Below, one piece after another: positions 39,322-49,300 of a DNA stretch of 64,000 bases. Numbering within the stretch: position 1 is the stretch's first letter; each line of letters opens with the position of its first letter. The notes under the pieces were generated by a model. That model was given only the letters and a program-made list of their open reading frames with translations. It was not told the DNA's origin and ran no database searches. The DNA comes from Paenacidovorax caeni (GTDB lineage: Bacteria > Pseudomonadota > Gammaproteobacteria > Burkholderiales > Burkholderiaceae_C): the NCBI RefSeq assembly GCF_001298675.1, contig NZ_CYIG01000009.1:37622-101621 (forward strand). The letters run 5' to 3'. A program made the translations under genes and the position numbers.

Positions 39322-40968
39322 TCAGGCACGGAAACGGTTCGTAATGGGGTAGCGCCAGTCCTTGCCGAAGCCACGGCGGGTCACGCGCGGTCCGATGGGG
39401 GCCTGGCGGCGCTTGTATTCATTGAGCCGGATGAGGCGGGTCACACGATCCACGTCAGCGCGGTCATAGCCCGCGGCGACGATAGCCTCCAGCGGTTCGT
39501 CATTTTCCATGTACCGGACCAGGATCGCATCCAGCACCTCATAAGGCGGCAAACTGTCCTGGTCTTTCTGGTCCGGTCGCAACTCGGCACTGGGTGGCCG
39601 CGTGATGATGCGCTCTGGAATCGGGTTGGCACAGGTGCCATACGGGTCATGGGCATTGCGCCAGCGCGCCAGCGCGAATACGCGGGTCTTGACAACATCC
39701 TTGATGACAGCAAAACCACCCGCCATATCGCCATAGAGCGTGCAATAGCCCGTTGCCATTTCGCTCTTGTTGCCCGTGGTCAGCACCACGGCGCCAAACT
39801 TGTTGGACAAGGCCATGAGCAGGGTACCCCGGATGCGGGCCTGTAGGTTCTCCTCCGCCGTGTCCTCTGGCCGGCCTGCGAACGCCGGTGCCAGCGCCGC
39901 CTTGAAAGCCTCAAACGCGGGCGCGATGACGATCTCTTCGTACTGCACCCCCATGCGCGATGCCATCTCGCGCGCGTCGATCCAGCTGATATCGGCGGTG
40001 TAGGGTGACGGCATCATGACCGCGCGCACCTTGTCCGCCCCCAACGCATCGACGGCGATGGCCATTACCAGAGCAGAATCAATACCGCCAGACAGGCCCA
40101 GAAGCGCCCCCGGAAAGCCATTCTTTCCCACGTAGTCGCGCACTGCCAGCACCAGGGCATCCCACAAGTCTGCTTCGGGCGTCGCCATCGGGGCGATATC
40201 CGCTTCAATTTTGAGAGCACCTTGCGCTTGCTGCACCTTGCAAAACAGCAGTTTTTCCTCAAAACCAGGTGCACGCCCGGCGAGCGCCCCGTCCGACTGC
40301 AGCGCAAACGAGCGCCCCTCGAAAACCACCTCATCCTGCCCACCTACGAGGTGCGCATAGACCAGGGGCAGCCCGGTCTCCTGCACCCGTTCGCGCATGA
40401 CAGCCTCGCGGTCGCCCCCCTTGCCCAGATGGAAAGGCGAGGCATTGATAACCGCCAACAAATCAGCCCCAGCAGCCGCGGCGCGGCGCGCAGGCGCGGC
40501 AAACCACGCGTCCTCACAAATCAGCAGACCGACACGCACGCCCTCGACCGTGAAAACGCACGCGGCATCACCCGGCACAAAATAGCGCCGCTCGTCAAAG
40601 ACCTGGTAGTTGGGCAGTTCCCGCTTGGCGTAGGTCTGCTCCACCACCCCGTGGCGCAACACGCTGGCGGCATTGTGGCAAAGCCCCCCTTGCGACCGGC
40701 GCTGGGGATGCCCAAGCACGATGACCATCCCTTGCAGCCCTGCCGTGTCACGCGCCACTTGCTGCACTGCAGCTTCACACGCGGCCAGGAAGGCTGGGCG
40801 CAAATACAGATCCTCGGCGGCATAACCGCACAGCGCCAACTCGGGTGTCAGCAGCAGGCGCGCGCCGACGGCATACGCCTCGTGCGCAGCCGCAATGATC
40901 TTTTGCGCATTGCCGGGCAGATCCCCCACGACAAAGTTGAGCTGCGCGGTACAGATAGAGAGCGTCAT
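39322..40968 (-). CDS. nadE: NAD+ synthase, glutamine-hydrolysing
   Basis: Last step of NAD synthesis with glutamine as nitrogen donor. The 548-residue protein has an N-terminal nitrilase-like amidase domain (Glu in TPELALCGY, Lys in YAKRELPNY, Cys in LLICEDAWF) and a C-terminal synthetase domain with the P-loop LLGLSGGIDSALV near residue 285. ATG 40968 gives the usual MTLSICTAQLNFVVGD start. The linker near residue 245-255 is encoded by a stretch similar to the dispersed repeat. Transcribed with glnB downstream, 42 bp apart. Confidence 0.95.
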   Translation of the reverse strand: MTLSICTAQLNFVVGDLPGNAQKIIAAAHEAYAVGARLLLTPELALCGYAAEDLYLRPAFLAACEAAVQQVARDTAGLQGMVIVLGHPQRRSQGGLCHNAASVLRHGVVEQTYAKRELPNYQVFDERRYFVPGDAACVFTVEGVRVGLLICEDAWFAAPARRAAAAGADLLAVINASPFHLGKGGDREAVMRERVQETGLPLVYAHLVGGQDEVVFEGRSFALQSDGALAGRAPGFEEKLLFCKVQQAQGALKIEADIAPMATPEADLWDALVLAVRDYVGKNGFPGALLGLSGGIDSALVMAIAVDALGADKVRAVMMPSPYTADISWIDAREMASRMGVQYEEIVIAPAFEAFKAALAPAFAGRPEDTAEENLQARIRGTLLMALSNKFGAVVLTTGNKSEMATGYCTLYGDMAGGFAVIKDVVKTRVFALARWRNAHDPYGTCANPIPERIITRPPSAELRPDQKDQDSLPPYEVLDAILVRYMENDEPLEAIVAAGYDRADVDRVTRLIRLNEYKRRQAPIGPRVTRRGFGKDWRYPITNRFRA

Positions 40969-41073
40969 GAACCAGTCGCGGCCAGTTGGGCCGCACAGGG
41001 GATGGGATGAATGGGGAAAGCGACGATTATCACCCGTGCATCCGTTTGCTGCAGCACAGCGGCGAGGGAAAAC

Positions 41074-41109
41074 AAAAAAGCCTTCCAAGTTTGCGGCTTG
41101 GAAGGCTTT
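41074..41109 (-). terminator. Terminator of the tRNA gene at the attachment site
   Basis: A 13-bp perfect stem (41077-41089 and 41097-41109, core GCCTTCCAAG) with a 7-nt loop, then TTTTTTG reading leftward. It stands 18 nt beyond the orphan tRNA 3' end, the normal position for the terminator of a leftward tRNA gene. Confidence 0.9.
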
Positions 41110-41127
41110 ATGCCCAATATAAATTGT

Positions 41128-41153
41128 TGGTAGGCGCGATTGGACTCGAACCA
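41128..41153 (-). other. Orphan tRNA 3' end: prophage attachment site
   Basis: Read leftward this is a T-loop and acceptor strand: TGGTTCGAGTCC, AAT, CGCGCCT, A, CCA. The 5' part of the tRNA is missing: directly upstream the T-stem pairing breaks down (AGTGG cannot pair fully with CCAAT), so only the 3' 26 nt remain. This is what an integrase leaves at one end when the element restores the full tRNA at the other. From memory the acceptor strand fits a Burkholderiales tRNA-Val(GAC), which is not proven here. Confidence 0.82.
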
Positions 41154-41647
41154 CTTTTGCAGGGAATTTCAGTCGGAATCAGTCGTGTCGCCAGAGAGCG
41201 AGCGCCACCTCTTTCCGACACTGATCCCCACCAAGTTCCCTGAAAAGTTCCCTGGCGCCTCGGGCTCGACATGCCAGGCATGAGCGAGTGGCACGAGGCC
41301 AGCCACCGAAGCTCTCGAGCGGCTCCAGAGCGAGGCAACCGCCGCTCCTGTGCGGCGCAGAAGCGAGACTACCGACGCTCAGCGGCGCCAGCAGGGCCAG
41401 GCGGGTGCCGCCCTCAAGCGGCACGGCAGGAGCTTCCGTGCCACCATGTTGCGTGTTCGCCGGGGTCGGCCAGCCGGAGCCGAGCACACACGCACAATTT
41501 CCGGCCTGATTTCTGGAAAGCGAAGAATGGACCATTCGCAGGGGGATCCAAGTGCTATCCCCTTCCATGGAATAATTTTCGGAATAAATTGCAGTCGATT
41601 TTGTAGTCGTGACGGCAAGATGCCCGGAGAAAACCTTGGGAGTCTTT
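41154..41647. other. Stretch without a recognised gene at the prophage left end
   Basis: About 490 bp. No open frame here resembles a known protein and none has a good start. Noted: a direct repeat AAGTTCCCTGAAAAGTTCCCTGG (units GTTCCCTG, 41235-41257) close to the attachment site, which could be an integrase arm-type site, and an AT-rich patch at 41565-41600 ahead of the next gene that may hold its promoter. Confidence 0.5.
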
Positions 41648-41872
41648 ATGACCGGCATCCTTTTCATGGGCGTGAACATCACGCCAGATTCAGAAGAGCG
41701 CGATGAGTTGCCAGGCCGCTGGTGGCCGCATGCGTCGCTAACCCTCGCCAGCACGGGAGCGGCGCTGGAGGACGTTGTGCACTACGAGAACTACCGGAGC
41801 AAGGAAGAAGCCGATGCCGTTGCATTGCACCTCGCCCGGCGGCGTATCCGAGATGAGTTGCATCAAGGGTAG
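41648..41872 (+). CDS. Hypothetical small phage protein
   Basis: A 74-residue acidic product (MTGILFMGVNITPDSEERDE) with no recognised domain and no membrane helix. The ATG at 41648 is chosen because GGGAG lies 5 nt upstream. Only plus-strand gene near the left end, convergent with the operon to its right. Such genes next to attachment sites are often accessory (moron) genes. Confidence 0.6.
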   Translation: MTGILFMGVNITPDSEERDELPGRWWPHASLTLASTGAALEDVVHYENYRSKEEADAVALHLARRRIRDELHQG

Positions 41873-41917
41873 CTCACAGATAGACCACGGAAAAGCGCAG
41901 CCGAGATCCGTCCGCGC

Positions 41918-42178
41918 TCAGAACTCCGCGTACAGTCTCACCAAGCGTAGCGCCAGCGTCTCCCCATCATGGCGCATGGCATAAGCCGACGTGGTGCCGA
42001 TGCACACATGGCCGTACCAGATATGAAAGCCCTTGGCGTCATAGCCGCGTCCGGCGGTCTCCCGTATCGCTGCCACGACGGTGCCAGTGGAGAACTCGTC
42101 AACCTCGGCCCGCCCATCAAGCACCCGGGCGGTGTAGTGACCTGGCTCTTCCTTATCGATATGCAGTGTCAGGATCAT
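41918..42178 (-). CDS. Hypothetical phage protein
   Basis: An 86-residue product starting MILTLHIDKEEPGHYTARV, predicted beta-rich, ending ALRLVRLYAEF. No domain recognised. ATGA overlap with the upstream gene makes it the third gene of the LexA-box operon. Confidence 0.65.
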   Translation of the reverse strand: MILTLHIDKEEPGHYTARVLDGRAEVDEFSTGTVVAAIRETAGRGYDAKGFHIWYGHVCIGTTSAYAMRHDGETLALRLVRLYAEF

Positions 42179-42459
42179 GGGCGCTTGCTGTCAGGCGTGA
42201 GCTGGATCGTTCCCAGGCCATCCGCAGGCCGTGGCGCCAGCCAGTGCACCCACAACCCCTTCACCCAGGCAGCGGCGCACACTAGGCTGACCACGAAGAC
42301 GCCCCACTGCCCGCTCTCCCAGGTGGCCCAGAACCAGAACGGCTGGCTCGCCAGCCCGACGATGCAGGCCCAGCGCTGAACTTGCACGCTGCGGCTCTGC
42401 GACAGCCAGATGGCGGCCGGGCCCATGACGGCGATAACGGCCTGAACGAGCTGATCCAT
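42175..42459 (-). CDS. Hypothetical small phage membrane protein
   Basis: A 94-residue protein with hydrophobic segments at about residues 6-19, 30-47 and 51-70 (WACIVGLASQPFWFWATW and WGVFVVSLVCAAAWVKGLW). The layout would allow a holin-like or sensor role, but no family match was recognised and no lysozyme gene is adjacent. Second gene of the small operon, coupled by TGATG and ATGA junctions. Confidence 0.68.
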   Translation of the reverse strand: MDQLVQAVIAVMGPAAIWLSQSRSVQVQRWACIVGLASQPFWFWATWESGQWGVFVVSLVCAAAWVKGLWVHWLAPRPADGLGTIQLTPDSKRP

Positions 42460-42764
42460 CAGGTCAGGCGCACGTCGAAGTACGCTTCCTCCACCTCGCC
42501 GATTTGCGCCAGCGCGCGATCACGCGCCGTTGCCGATGCCTTCTGCCAGCGCTCGGCAAGTGCGCTGTCGGCCTTGGTGATGATGTCCGCGCCCTCGAGC
42601 GACAGCACCGAATCAAGGGTGGCGGCCACCTGCTCCTGGCCACCCAGGGCGCGCTCTAGCTCGCGGGCGTAGCGGGCCTCTGCGGCTATCTTGGCGTCTG
42701 CCGGCAGGCTGGACGGCGCGTCGCGCAGCGCAACGATGTAGAGGGATTCAGCAACAGCATCCAT
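42459..42764 (-). CDS. Hypothetical phage protein
   Basis: A 101-residue, mostly helical protein (EARYARELERALGGQEQVAAT, SALAERWQKASATARDRAL). No recognised domain. GGAG 7 nt before the ATG. First gene of a three-gene operon that starts 20 bp after a LexA-type box. Confidence 0.68.
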   Translation of the reverse strand: MDAVAESLYIVALRDAPSSLPADAKIAAEARYARELERALGGQEQVAATLDSVLSLEGADIITKADSALAERWQKASATARDRALAQIGEVEEAYFDVRLT

Positions 42765-42783
42765 GGTGCAACTCCAGTTGAAA

Positions 42784-42803
42784 TACTGTGCAAATTTACA
42801 GTA
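42784..42803 (-). promoter_or_regulatory. LexA-type SOS box
   Basis: A perfect inverted repeat, TACTGT then 8 bp then ACAGTA, extended to AAATACTGT/ACAGTATTT (42781-42806). It matches the CTGT-N8-ACAG LexA operator used by gamma- and betaproteobacteria. It lies 20 bp upstream of the three-gene operon starting at 42764 and downstream of the CsrA-like gene, so it should place the operon under DNA-damage control. Confidence 0.75.
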
Positions 42804-42858
42804 TTTCTCTGTGATCTGGATGACAGCAACTCTGGTTTTCTGCAGGAGTTGAACAAAA

Positions 42859-43248
42859 TCAATGGGTTACATCAGCATCCGGGTGCGTTTGGGCGCCAAT
42901 CTGGCGGGCCTTCCAGGCGGAGATGCTCTGCGCCAAGTGAGTCGGCAGGATGCGGTTGTCGGGGTTGCGCATGTTGAAACTGGCAATCGCCTCACGCGCC
43001 AGGTGCTTGTCCTTCTCCGCACCGCCATCGAACGCCATTGCGAACTGCCGCAGCAGCCCGTCGCGCTCATTCATTTGCGTGCGGTGACCTTGGTGTCCCG
43101 CACCCGCCGGGGTGCTCTTCGGGTAAGCCACTTTCATCTGGTGAGGTGCGCGCACTACAAGCCGGGCCCGCTGGCCCGACTTCGCGGTGAGGGTGATCTG
43201 GGCGTCGCCAAGCTGCACAGACTCGCCGACACGCAGATCAAGGTACAT
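42859..43248 (-). CDS. CsrA-like domain fused to a PLxRFG-protein C-terminal domain
   Basis: The 129-residue protein starts like a carbon storage regulator: MYLDLRVGESVQLGD then ITLTAKSGQRARLVVRAP, matching the CsrA pattern RVGE-x3-IGD ... QVR-x-GV-x-AP. The critical RNA-contacting Arg44 region (HREE in E. coli) is replaced by AYPKS. After a Gly/His linker, residues 60-115 (LLRQFAMAFDGG, AREAIASFNMRNP, ILPTHLAQS) copy the C-terminal end of the adjacent giant virion protein (VEQFAMAAMAGD, AREAIARFNEKNP, IQPMQLAQS). ATG 43248 has GGAG at a good distance; ATG 43263 is an alternative. Confidence 0.75.
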   Translation of the reverse strand: MYLDLRVGESVQLGDAQITLTAKSGQRARLVVRAPHQMKVAYPKSTPAGAGHQGHRTQMNERDGLLRQFAMAFDGGAEKDKHLAREAIASFNMRNPDNRILPTHLAQSISAWKARQIGAQTHPDADVTH

Positions 43249-43315
43249 GGTGCTCGACTCCATGGGCGCAGTGTTGGCGCTCCCATGAAATCAGGCCAAC
43301 CCTATAGAGGGGACC

Positions 43316-46300
43316 CTACTCGCCCACCGCGAAGCGCCCCTGCTCCAGCACGTCGCGCCGCTTCTTCGGCAGGTACACGCCGTCCTCAGCCTCGCGGATG
43401 CGCTTCTCGCGCTGGTGCACGCTCTGCGCAAGCTGCATTGGCTGGATGCGCCGTCCCGGGTTCTTCTCGTTGAACCTGGCGATGGCTTCGCGTGCCTCGG
43501 ACTTGCCCTCCTCGTCCCCGGCCATGGCCGCCATGGCGAACTGCTCCACCAGAGCGCTGCGCCGCGCCTGCAGCGCCCGGTCGTGTCCCACGATGGCGGC
43601 CTTGCCCTCGTAGGCGTTGCGCACGCTCGATGGTGAGAACCCGGCCGCCTGCCCCAGCAACGCCGCGGCGCCCACCTCGTCCTGGACCACGATGCCGGTC
43701 TTGTCCTTCACACCTTCGGTCTCGTAGCGCAGCGCCTTGAGTGGCCCGCGCAGCACGCTGGGCGCCATGGTCTCCAGCCCGCGTTGGTAACGGCCCTCGC
43801 TCATCTCCTGCAGGCCCTTGAGGGCGTTGATGCCGATGGCGGCCACCGGCCCCAAGGCGGCAGCCATAGCCGATTCGCCCAGACGCTGGCCTTCCAGCCC
43901 TTCCTGCACGTCGGGGAAGATCAGCTTGTCCAGGCCTACGCGCCCGGAGATGTCCCAGGGGGTGAGGCGCGAGAGGCCATGGGACAGCACCTCGGCGGGC
44001 TTCTGGCCGAAGGTGTCGGCCAGCAGGTTCTGCAGCGCCACCTGGGCATCCCAAGGTTCGTCGTCATCGCCGCCCAGCATGGAGGCAGCTGACAGCAGCG
44101 TGGTCAACATGGGCAGGCCCAGCACGCCGGCGGCCATGGCGTGCATGGTCAGCAGGCCGGCCAGGGCCTTGCGCGCCTGGGTGCGTTCTTCGGGCGTGGC
44201 ACCCTTGAGCGACTGCTGGGCGCTGCGCGCCAGGGTGTAGACCATGTTCTGGCCATACTGCTTGAACAGCAGCAGCACGCGGGCCACGTTGCCCTGCATG
44301 ACGCGCGGACGGTTATTGGCCGAGTAGTCGAAGTGCCCGTCGTAGGTGGCCTGCACCGCCTGCTGGTAGGCGCTCTTCGGGTCGGCCCCGGCCTCGCGTG
44401 CCAGCCGGAAGGCGGCCACGAAGGTGACCTGGCGGTTGAACTTCTCGGCGTGATGGAACAGGAAGCTGGCCGCGCGCATCACCGGGCGCAGCTTGTAGGA
44501 GACGCTGCGGTCCTCGCCCTGGGCGATGCCGGCCAGGTCGTGCGCCATGGTCACATCCACCACGCCGGAGCGCACGGCCTCCTCGAAGGCTGCCTTCTCA
44601 TCCTGGTTCAGGCTGGCGGTGATGTCGTTCTTGCCGCGCACGGCTTCCTGGCTGGCCTTGAGCAGCGCGGCGCTGGCCTTGCTGAAGCCCCATCGTGCCC
44701 CCATGACCGGATAGGCCACCAGGGCGGTCTGCGTCAGGTTGACCATGGCCGAGGCTGGCGACAGCCCCAGGTGGAACATGAAGCCCAGGCTGGTCAACGC
44801 CGTGGACAGGGCATTGGTCTTGGGGTTCATGGCCGCGTCGTGGCGCTTGGCCATCTCGTCCACCACCTGCTGGGCCTTCACCGAGTCGAAGCCGCCATCG
44901 CTGGCACCCGCGTCCACACGCTTTTGCATCTCGGCGAGCTGGTCCTGGAGCTGGTCGCCGTAGCGCAGCTTGGCCAGGTAGCTGGCACCGTGAAAGACGT
45001 TCTGCGCGAAGGCGCGGCGCGCGTCCTGGCTGAAACCTGGCGTGCCCTTGCGGTGGATGCCGTGCTTGGCCCAGGACAGGTCCGGGAGCGACGACAGGTA
45101 CAACTGGCCCAGGGCGTCCTCCAGCTCGGCGCGCTGCTGGGGTGCCATGCCCTGCTTGTCCAGCACACCATAGAGCTGCTCCATGAAGCCGCGGCCCACG
45201 CTGTCGCGCTCGGCCACGAAGTCCTTGGCCTTGAGCACCTTGCCCACGGTGAAGCCCTCGGCTTGCGGAAAAGCAGCCAGGAGCTGGCGCCGCATGGTAT
45301 CGGCCTCTGCCATGGTTTCGGCGCGACTGACGTTGGCCACCTTGCCATCCGCTCCCTTGACCACCACCACGTACTGGCCGAAGCGCGCCAGCGGGAAGTA
45401 CACGCCCTTGATATGGCCGAAGAATTCATCGTCCAGGCGCTTGAGCATGGCGGCGCGGCGCTCGCTGCTCATCTCTGCGCGCTCGATGCGCTCCTTGATG
45501 GCAGCGCGCACGTCGCGCATGTGCTGGCGGTAGGTGTCACGCGCCCGGGTGTACACGTCGCGCGCCGCGGGCGACAGGGCCTCGAAGCGGCGGTGCAGCT
45601 CGCCGTACTTCACGCGGTTGTCGCCGTCCACGTAGTCGCGGGCCGGATCCATCTGCGCCAGGGTGGCATCGTGCATCAGCTCGGCCAGTTGGCGTTCGTC
45701 GGGCAGCTTGGCCCAGTCAGTGGCCAGTTGGTCGGCCCCGGCACCGGCCTCGTTCTTGTCGGCATCCATGCGCGCCATGAGGTCGCTGTAGGTACGCAGC
45801 TCGGGCAGCATGCCGCCGTACACGTCCACCAACTGGCGCCGGCCCAGGAACTGCAGGCCCAGCGGGCGAAGGTCAGCGGCCTTGAAGGCGGCCTGCTGCC
45901 GGAGGTCCGTCACCGTCAGGCCCGCAAGAGCGTCGCCCACGCGCTGCGCCATGGCATTGCTGCCCTGCGTGCGGTAGCGGCTCACGTTGTCGGGCCCCAC
46001 GCCCTGCGCCAGCGGCGCGCGCCCGGCATGCTCGATGGCCCGCATCACGAAGCGCTCGGCCTCGTTGTAGGTCATCTTGCGGATGGAGTCGGCCAGGCGC
46101 TGCATGCCCATGCGCTCGGCCACGTTCGCCAGCCAGCCCGCCAGCGCCCGCACACGCAGGCCCAGGCGCGTGCCCGCCTGCTTCTGGGCGCGCAGCTCCT
46201 CGGCCACCACGGCCAGGCCTTCCTCGATGGCCAGGGCTTCGTACCAAGCCGTCAAATCGCTGCCGGTATGCCCCAGGTCACGCAGCACCTGCAGTTGCTG

Positions 46301-49300
46301 GGGAGCGTCGGCGGAATCCTTCTTCCACCGATTCGCATACTCCTGCACCCGGCTGTCGCGCTTTGCCAAGTCCAGCATCGCCTGCACATAATCGGAGGCC
46401 GGCAATACGTTGCGAACCCCCAGGTGGAACATCTCATGGAAAAGCGTCTCGACGACAGCATCAACATTGCGGTGAGCCGTAGCAACGATGACGATCCGTC
46501 CCTCACTTGGTATCGCCGCCCCCATTACACCGTCCGGCGTGCCGGGCCCAAGGTCACTGCCCCGGAGCACGATGTCGATTGGTGGCGGGCTCATGAACCC
46601 CGCAAGAGCTTGCTGCACCGCCTTCTGGGCCTGTTCCACCGATAGGCCGCGCGCAGGTGGTGCCTCGCTGCTGGTGCTGTAGAGGACCGTGGTGCCGTCG
46701 TCCGCCTCGCGCGTCTCCACAGCCCGGAAGAACCCATCGAATGCCTCGCGGATGGGCGCCATCTCGCCGGCTGTCGGGTACGGGTAAGCGCCCTCAAGGG
46801 CAAACACAGTGTCCCCCACCACATTGGCCAGGTAGTCGTTGCCCGCGTTCTGATCCTGCAGCTTGGCGATGACGTAGCTCTCGAAGGCCCGCGCAGACAT
46901 TTCCGTTTTTGTGCTCCAGTATTCCTTGGTGCGCCGCTCGTCCAGCTTGCGGCTGCGCTCCTGCATGCCAGTACGCTGTATGACTGAGACCACCTCGCGG
47001 AAGGCCGCGCGCATTTCCTCGCGCACTCCTTCACCGCGGCGCGCGTCCTCGCTCATGTAGCTTCCCGCGTCGCCGCGCTGGCGCGAGAAGTAGTTGTCCA
47101 GCGCATGCCACCACTCGTGCGCCAGGCTGCCCGCGCCTTGCTTCTTGGTCAGGTTGATGACCACCTCGCCGCGCTCATAGTGGGCTGCCGCAGCATCCAC
47201 GCCGCCCGCGCCGCGCGCGCCGAAGGCCAGGCCCAGGCGCCCGCCCAGCGACAGTGCACGCGGTGGCAGATTCAGCACACCGGCCAGATCCATCAGCCCG
47301 TCGTAGGCCTGGTTCAGGTCCTGCTGGCGGCGGCTGCCTTCCACGTAGTTGCCAAACTGCACGCCACGAAAGCCGAAGGTTTCCTGGAACTGCGCGGGCG
47401 TCACGTCGGCGCCCTTGCGGTAGTCCTGGCCGATGCGGGGGGCGTTCTGCGCGTTGCGCACGGGCGGCACGGCCTTGTACTTGGCCAGCAGGTCTTCCAG
47501 CTCGGCCTGGTGCTCGGCCTTGTACTGGCGCGCGGCCTTCAGGTCGGCGAAGCCCGCCTTCAGCTCGGCCACGTTGCGCCCGATCTTCTTGCCAATGAAG
47601 AACTCGCGGGCGCCGCCGGCGCGCTTGCTGTAAATCTCGAAGCTGGCGCCGCGTGCTGGGGCCTGTTCCTCGGCCAGCAACTCGGCGGCGCGCTGCTTGA
47701 ACGCGGCGATGGCCTGCTCGCGCGTGTCGCCCTTGGCCAGCTCGCGCGGCCAGTTGCCAAAGGTACTGCCCTTGGCTTCGCGTGAGACGGTCCAGATCGT
47801 GCGCGGCGGGTCGTAGCGCACGCCGCCGTACATCGAATACTGGCCGGCCGACAGCTCGATGCCTTTCAGGGAGCGCTCATGGCCCATGGCCTCGTACAGC
47901 GCAGCCTTATTGGGCACGCCACGCAAGCCTGAGCGCTCCATCGACTCCTCAACCGTCTTGGCGTCCAGGCGGCCAGACAGCACGTCCTCGGCGAAGCCGC
48001 GCAGGGCTTCCACCTTCGCCGCCCAGCCCTTGAGCTTCCAGGACGATTGCGGCTTCACGGGCACGGCCTCGCGCAGCGCACGCGCCTGGGATACGGTCTC
48101 CACCGAGACGCCGCCCTCCAGCAGCTTCTGGTAGTCGGGCTCAGGCCAGGTCTTGGACAACGGGTGGCTCGTGGTGTTCAGCTCCTTGGCCTTGGCCATG
48201 CCATCGGCGTAGGCCTCGGCGTAGAGCATCTTGCGCGCGCCCTGCAGGGTCTCGCCGAAGTCCTCGATCCTGGTGCTGGTGCTGGAACGTGGTGCAGCTG
48301 CGCGCGCGCCGCGCTGAGGTTCAGCAGCAGAGTCCGCTACGATTTTTGCAGCATCTTGCGCTTGTGCAGCATGCTCTTGCGCCAGTTTCTGCGTGGCTTC
48401 CTGGCGTGGTGCGGCCGGTGCTGGGGAAGTCGGGCGCTGTGCACCATCAGAGCGTCGATCAAATCCGCCTCCAGCGCTTTGCACATCAGCGCCTGCAGCT
48501 ACAGTTTCAGTAGCATTGTTGGTGCTGGGCACTGTGGTGCTGGCGCGCTGCTGCTCAGACTGGAGCCACTGGTGAATACTCTCCGATTCGAGTTGCGTCA
48601 GGCCTTCGGCTACACCGGCAGGCGTGGACTTCACGGACGCGGGAATGTGCCTGGCCTTCCCGCCATTCGGGCTCACCTTCAACTGCGGCGGCACCAGGTG
48701 GAACTCCACCCCCTTGGCCCCGGCATACTCCACCGCCGCCTGAATGTCACCATCGGCCAGCATGTTCTTGATGGCCTCCACAGTGCTGGCGCTGCCCTTG
48801 TGCGCGCCATCCTCAACGCCCTGCGGCTGGCCGCCACGCTCCTGCCTGAACCCGGGAGAAGCCGCAACCCGCTTGCGGAACTCCTGCAGCTTGGCGGTCG
48901 AATTGACGACCTTGAAACTGCCATCCCCGGGTACATCGAAGGTCAGGAAGCCAGTGGCCACCTCGGGCGCGCTGGCGATGGCCTTGTCGATCTCGCCGAA
49001 CAGCCAATTGCGCATCTGCGCGGGCGAGGCCTCCTGGTTTCCTGCTGCTTTGGCGATGGACTGCCCCACCACGGAGGGCGTCGCGGTCTGCGGTGCCTGG
49101 CCTGGCTCCTGGTGCACTGCTGCAGGCTGCGCCATGTTCACACGCTGTGCATCCGCCGCATCAATTTCTGCCACCACCTGGGCCAGGCGCTTGCCCTTGG
49201 TGTCCAGGCCCATCGCACGCGCCACGCGGTTGGCCTGCATGGCATTCTTGCGCCAGTTCGGCGCGCGCTGCGCTACAGCTTCGATAGCTGCTGGTGCCTG

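Noticed and set aside
41350..41706. Open frame near the prophage left end that could be an integrase remnant
   Set aside because: Arg-rich translation without the integrase catalytic motifs and without a ribosome binding site.
44141..46645. Long plus-strand open frame within the giant phage gene
   Set aside because: Shadow of the minus-strand coding sequence: no ribosome binding site, His/Leu-rich low-complexity translation, while the minus strand shows clear conserved domains.
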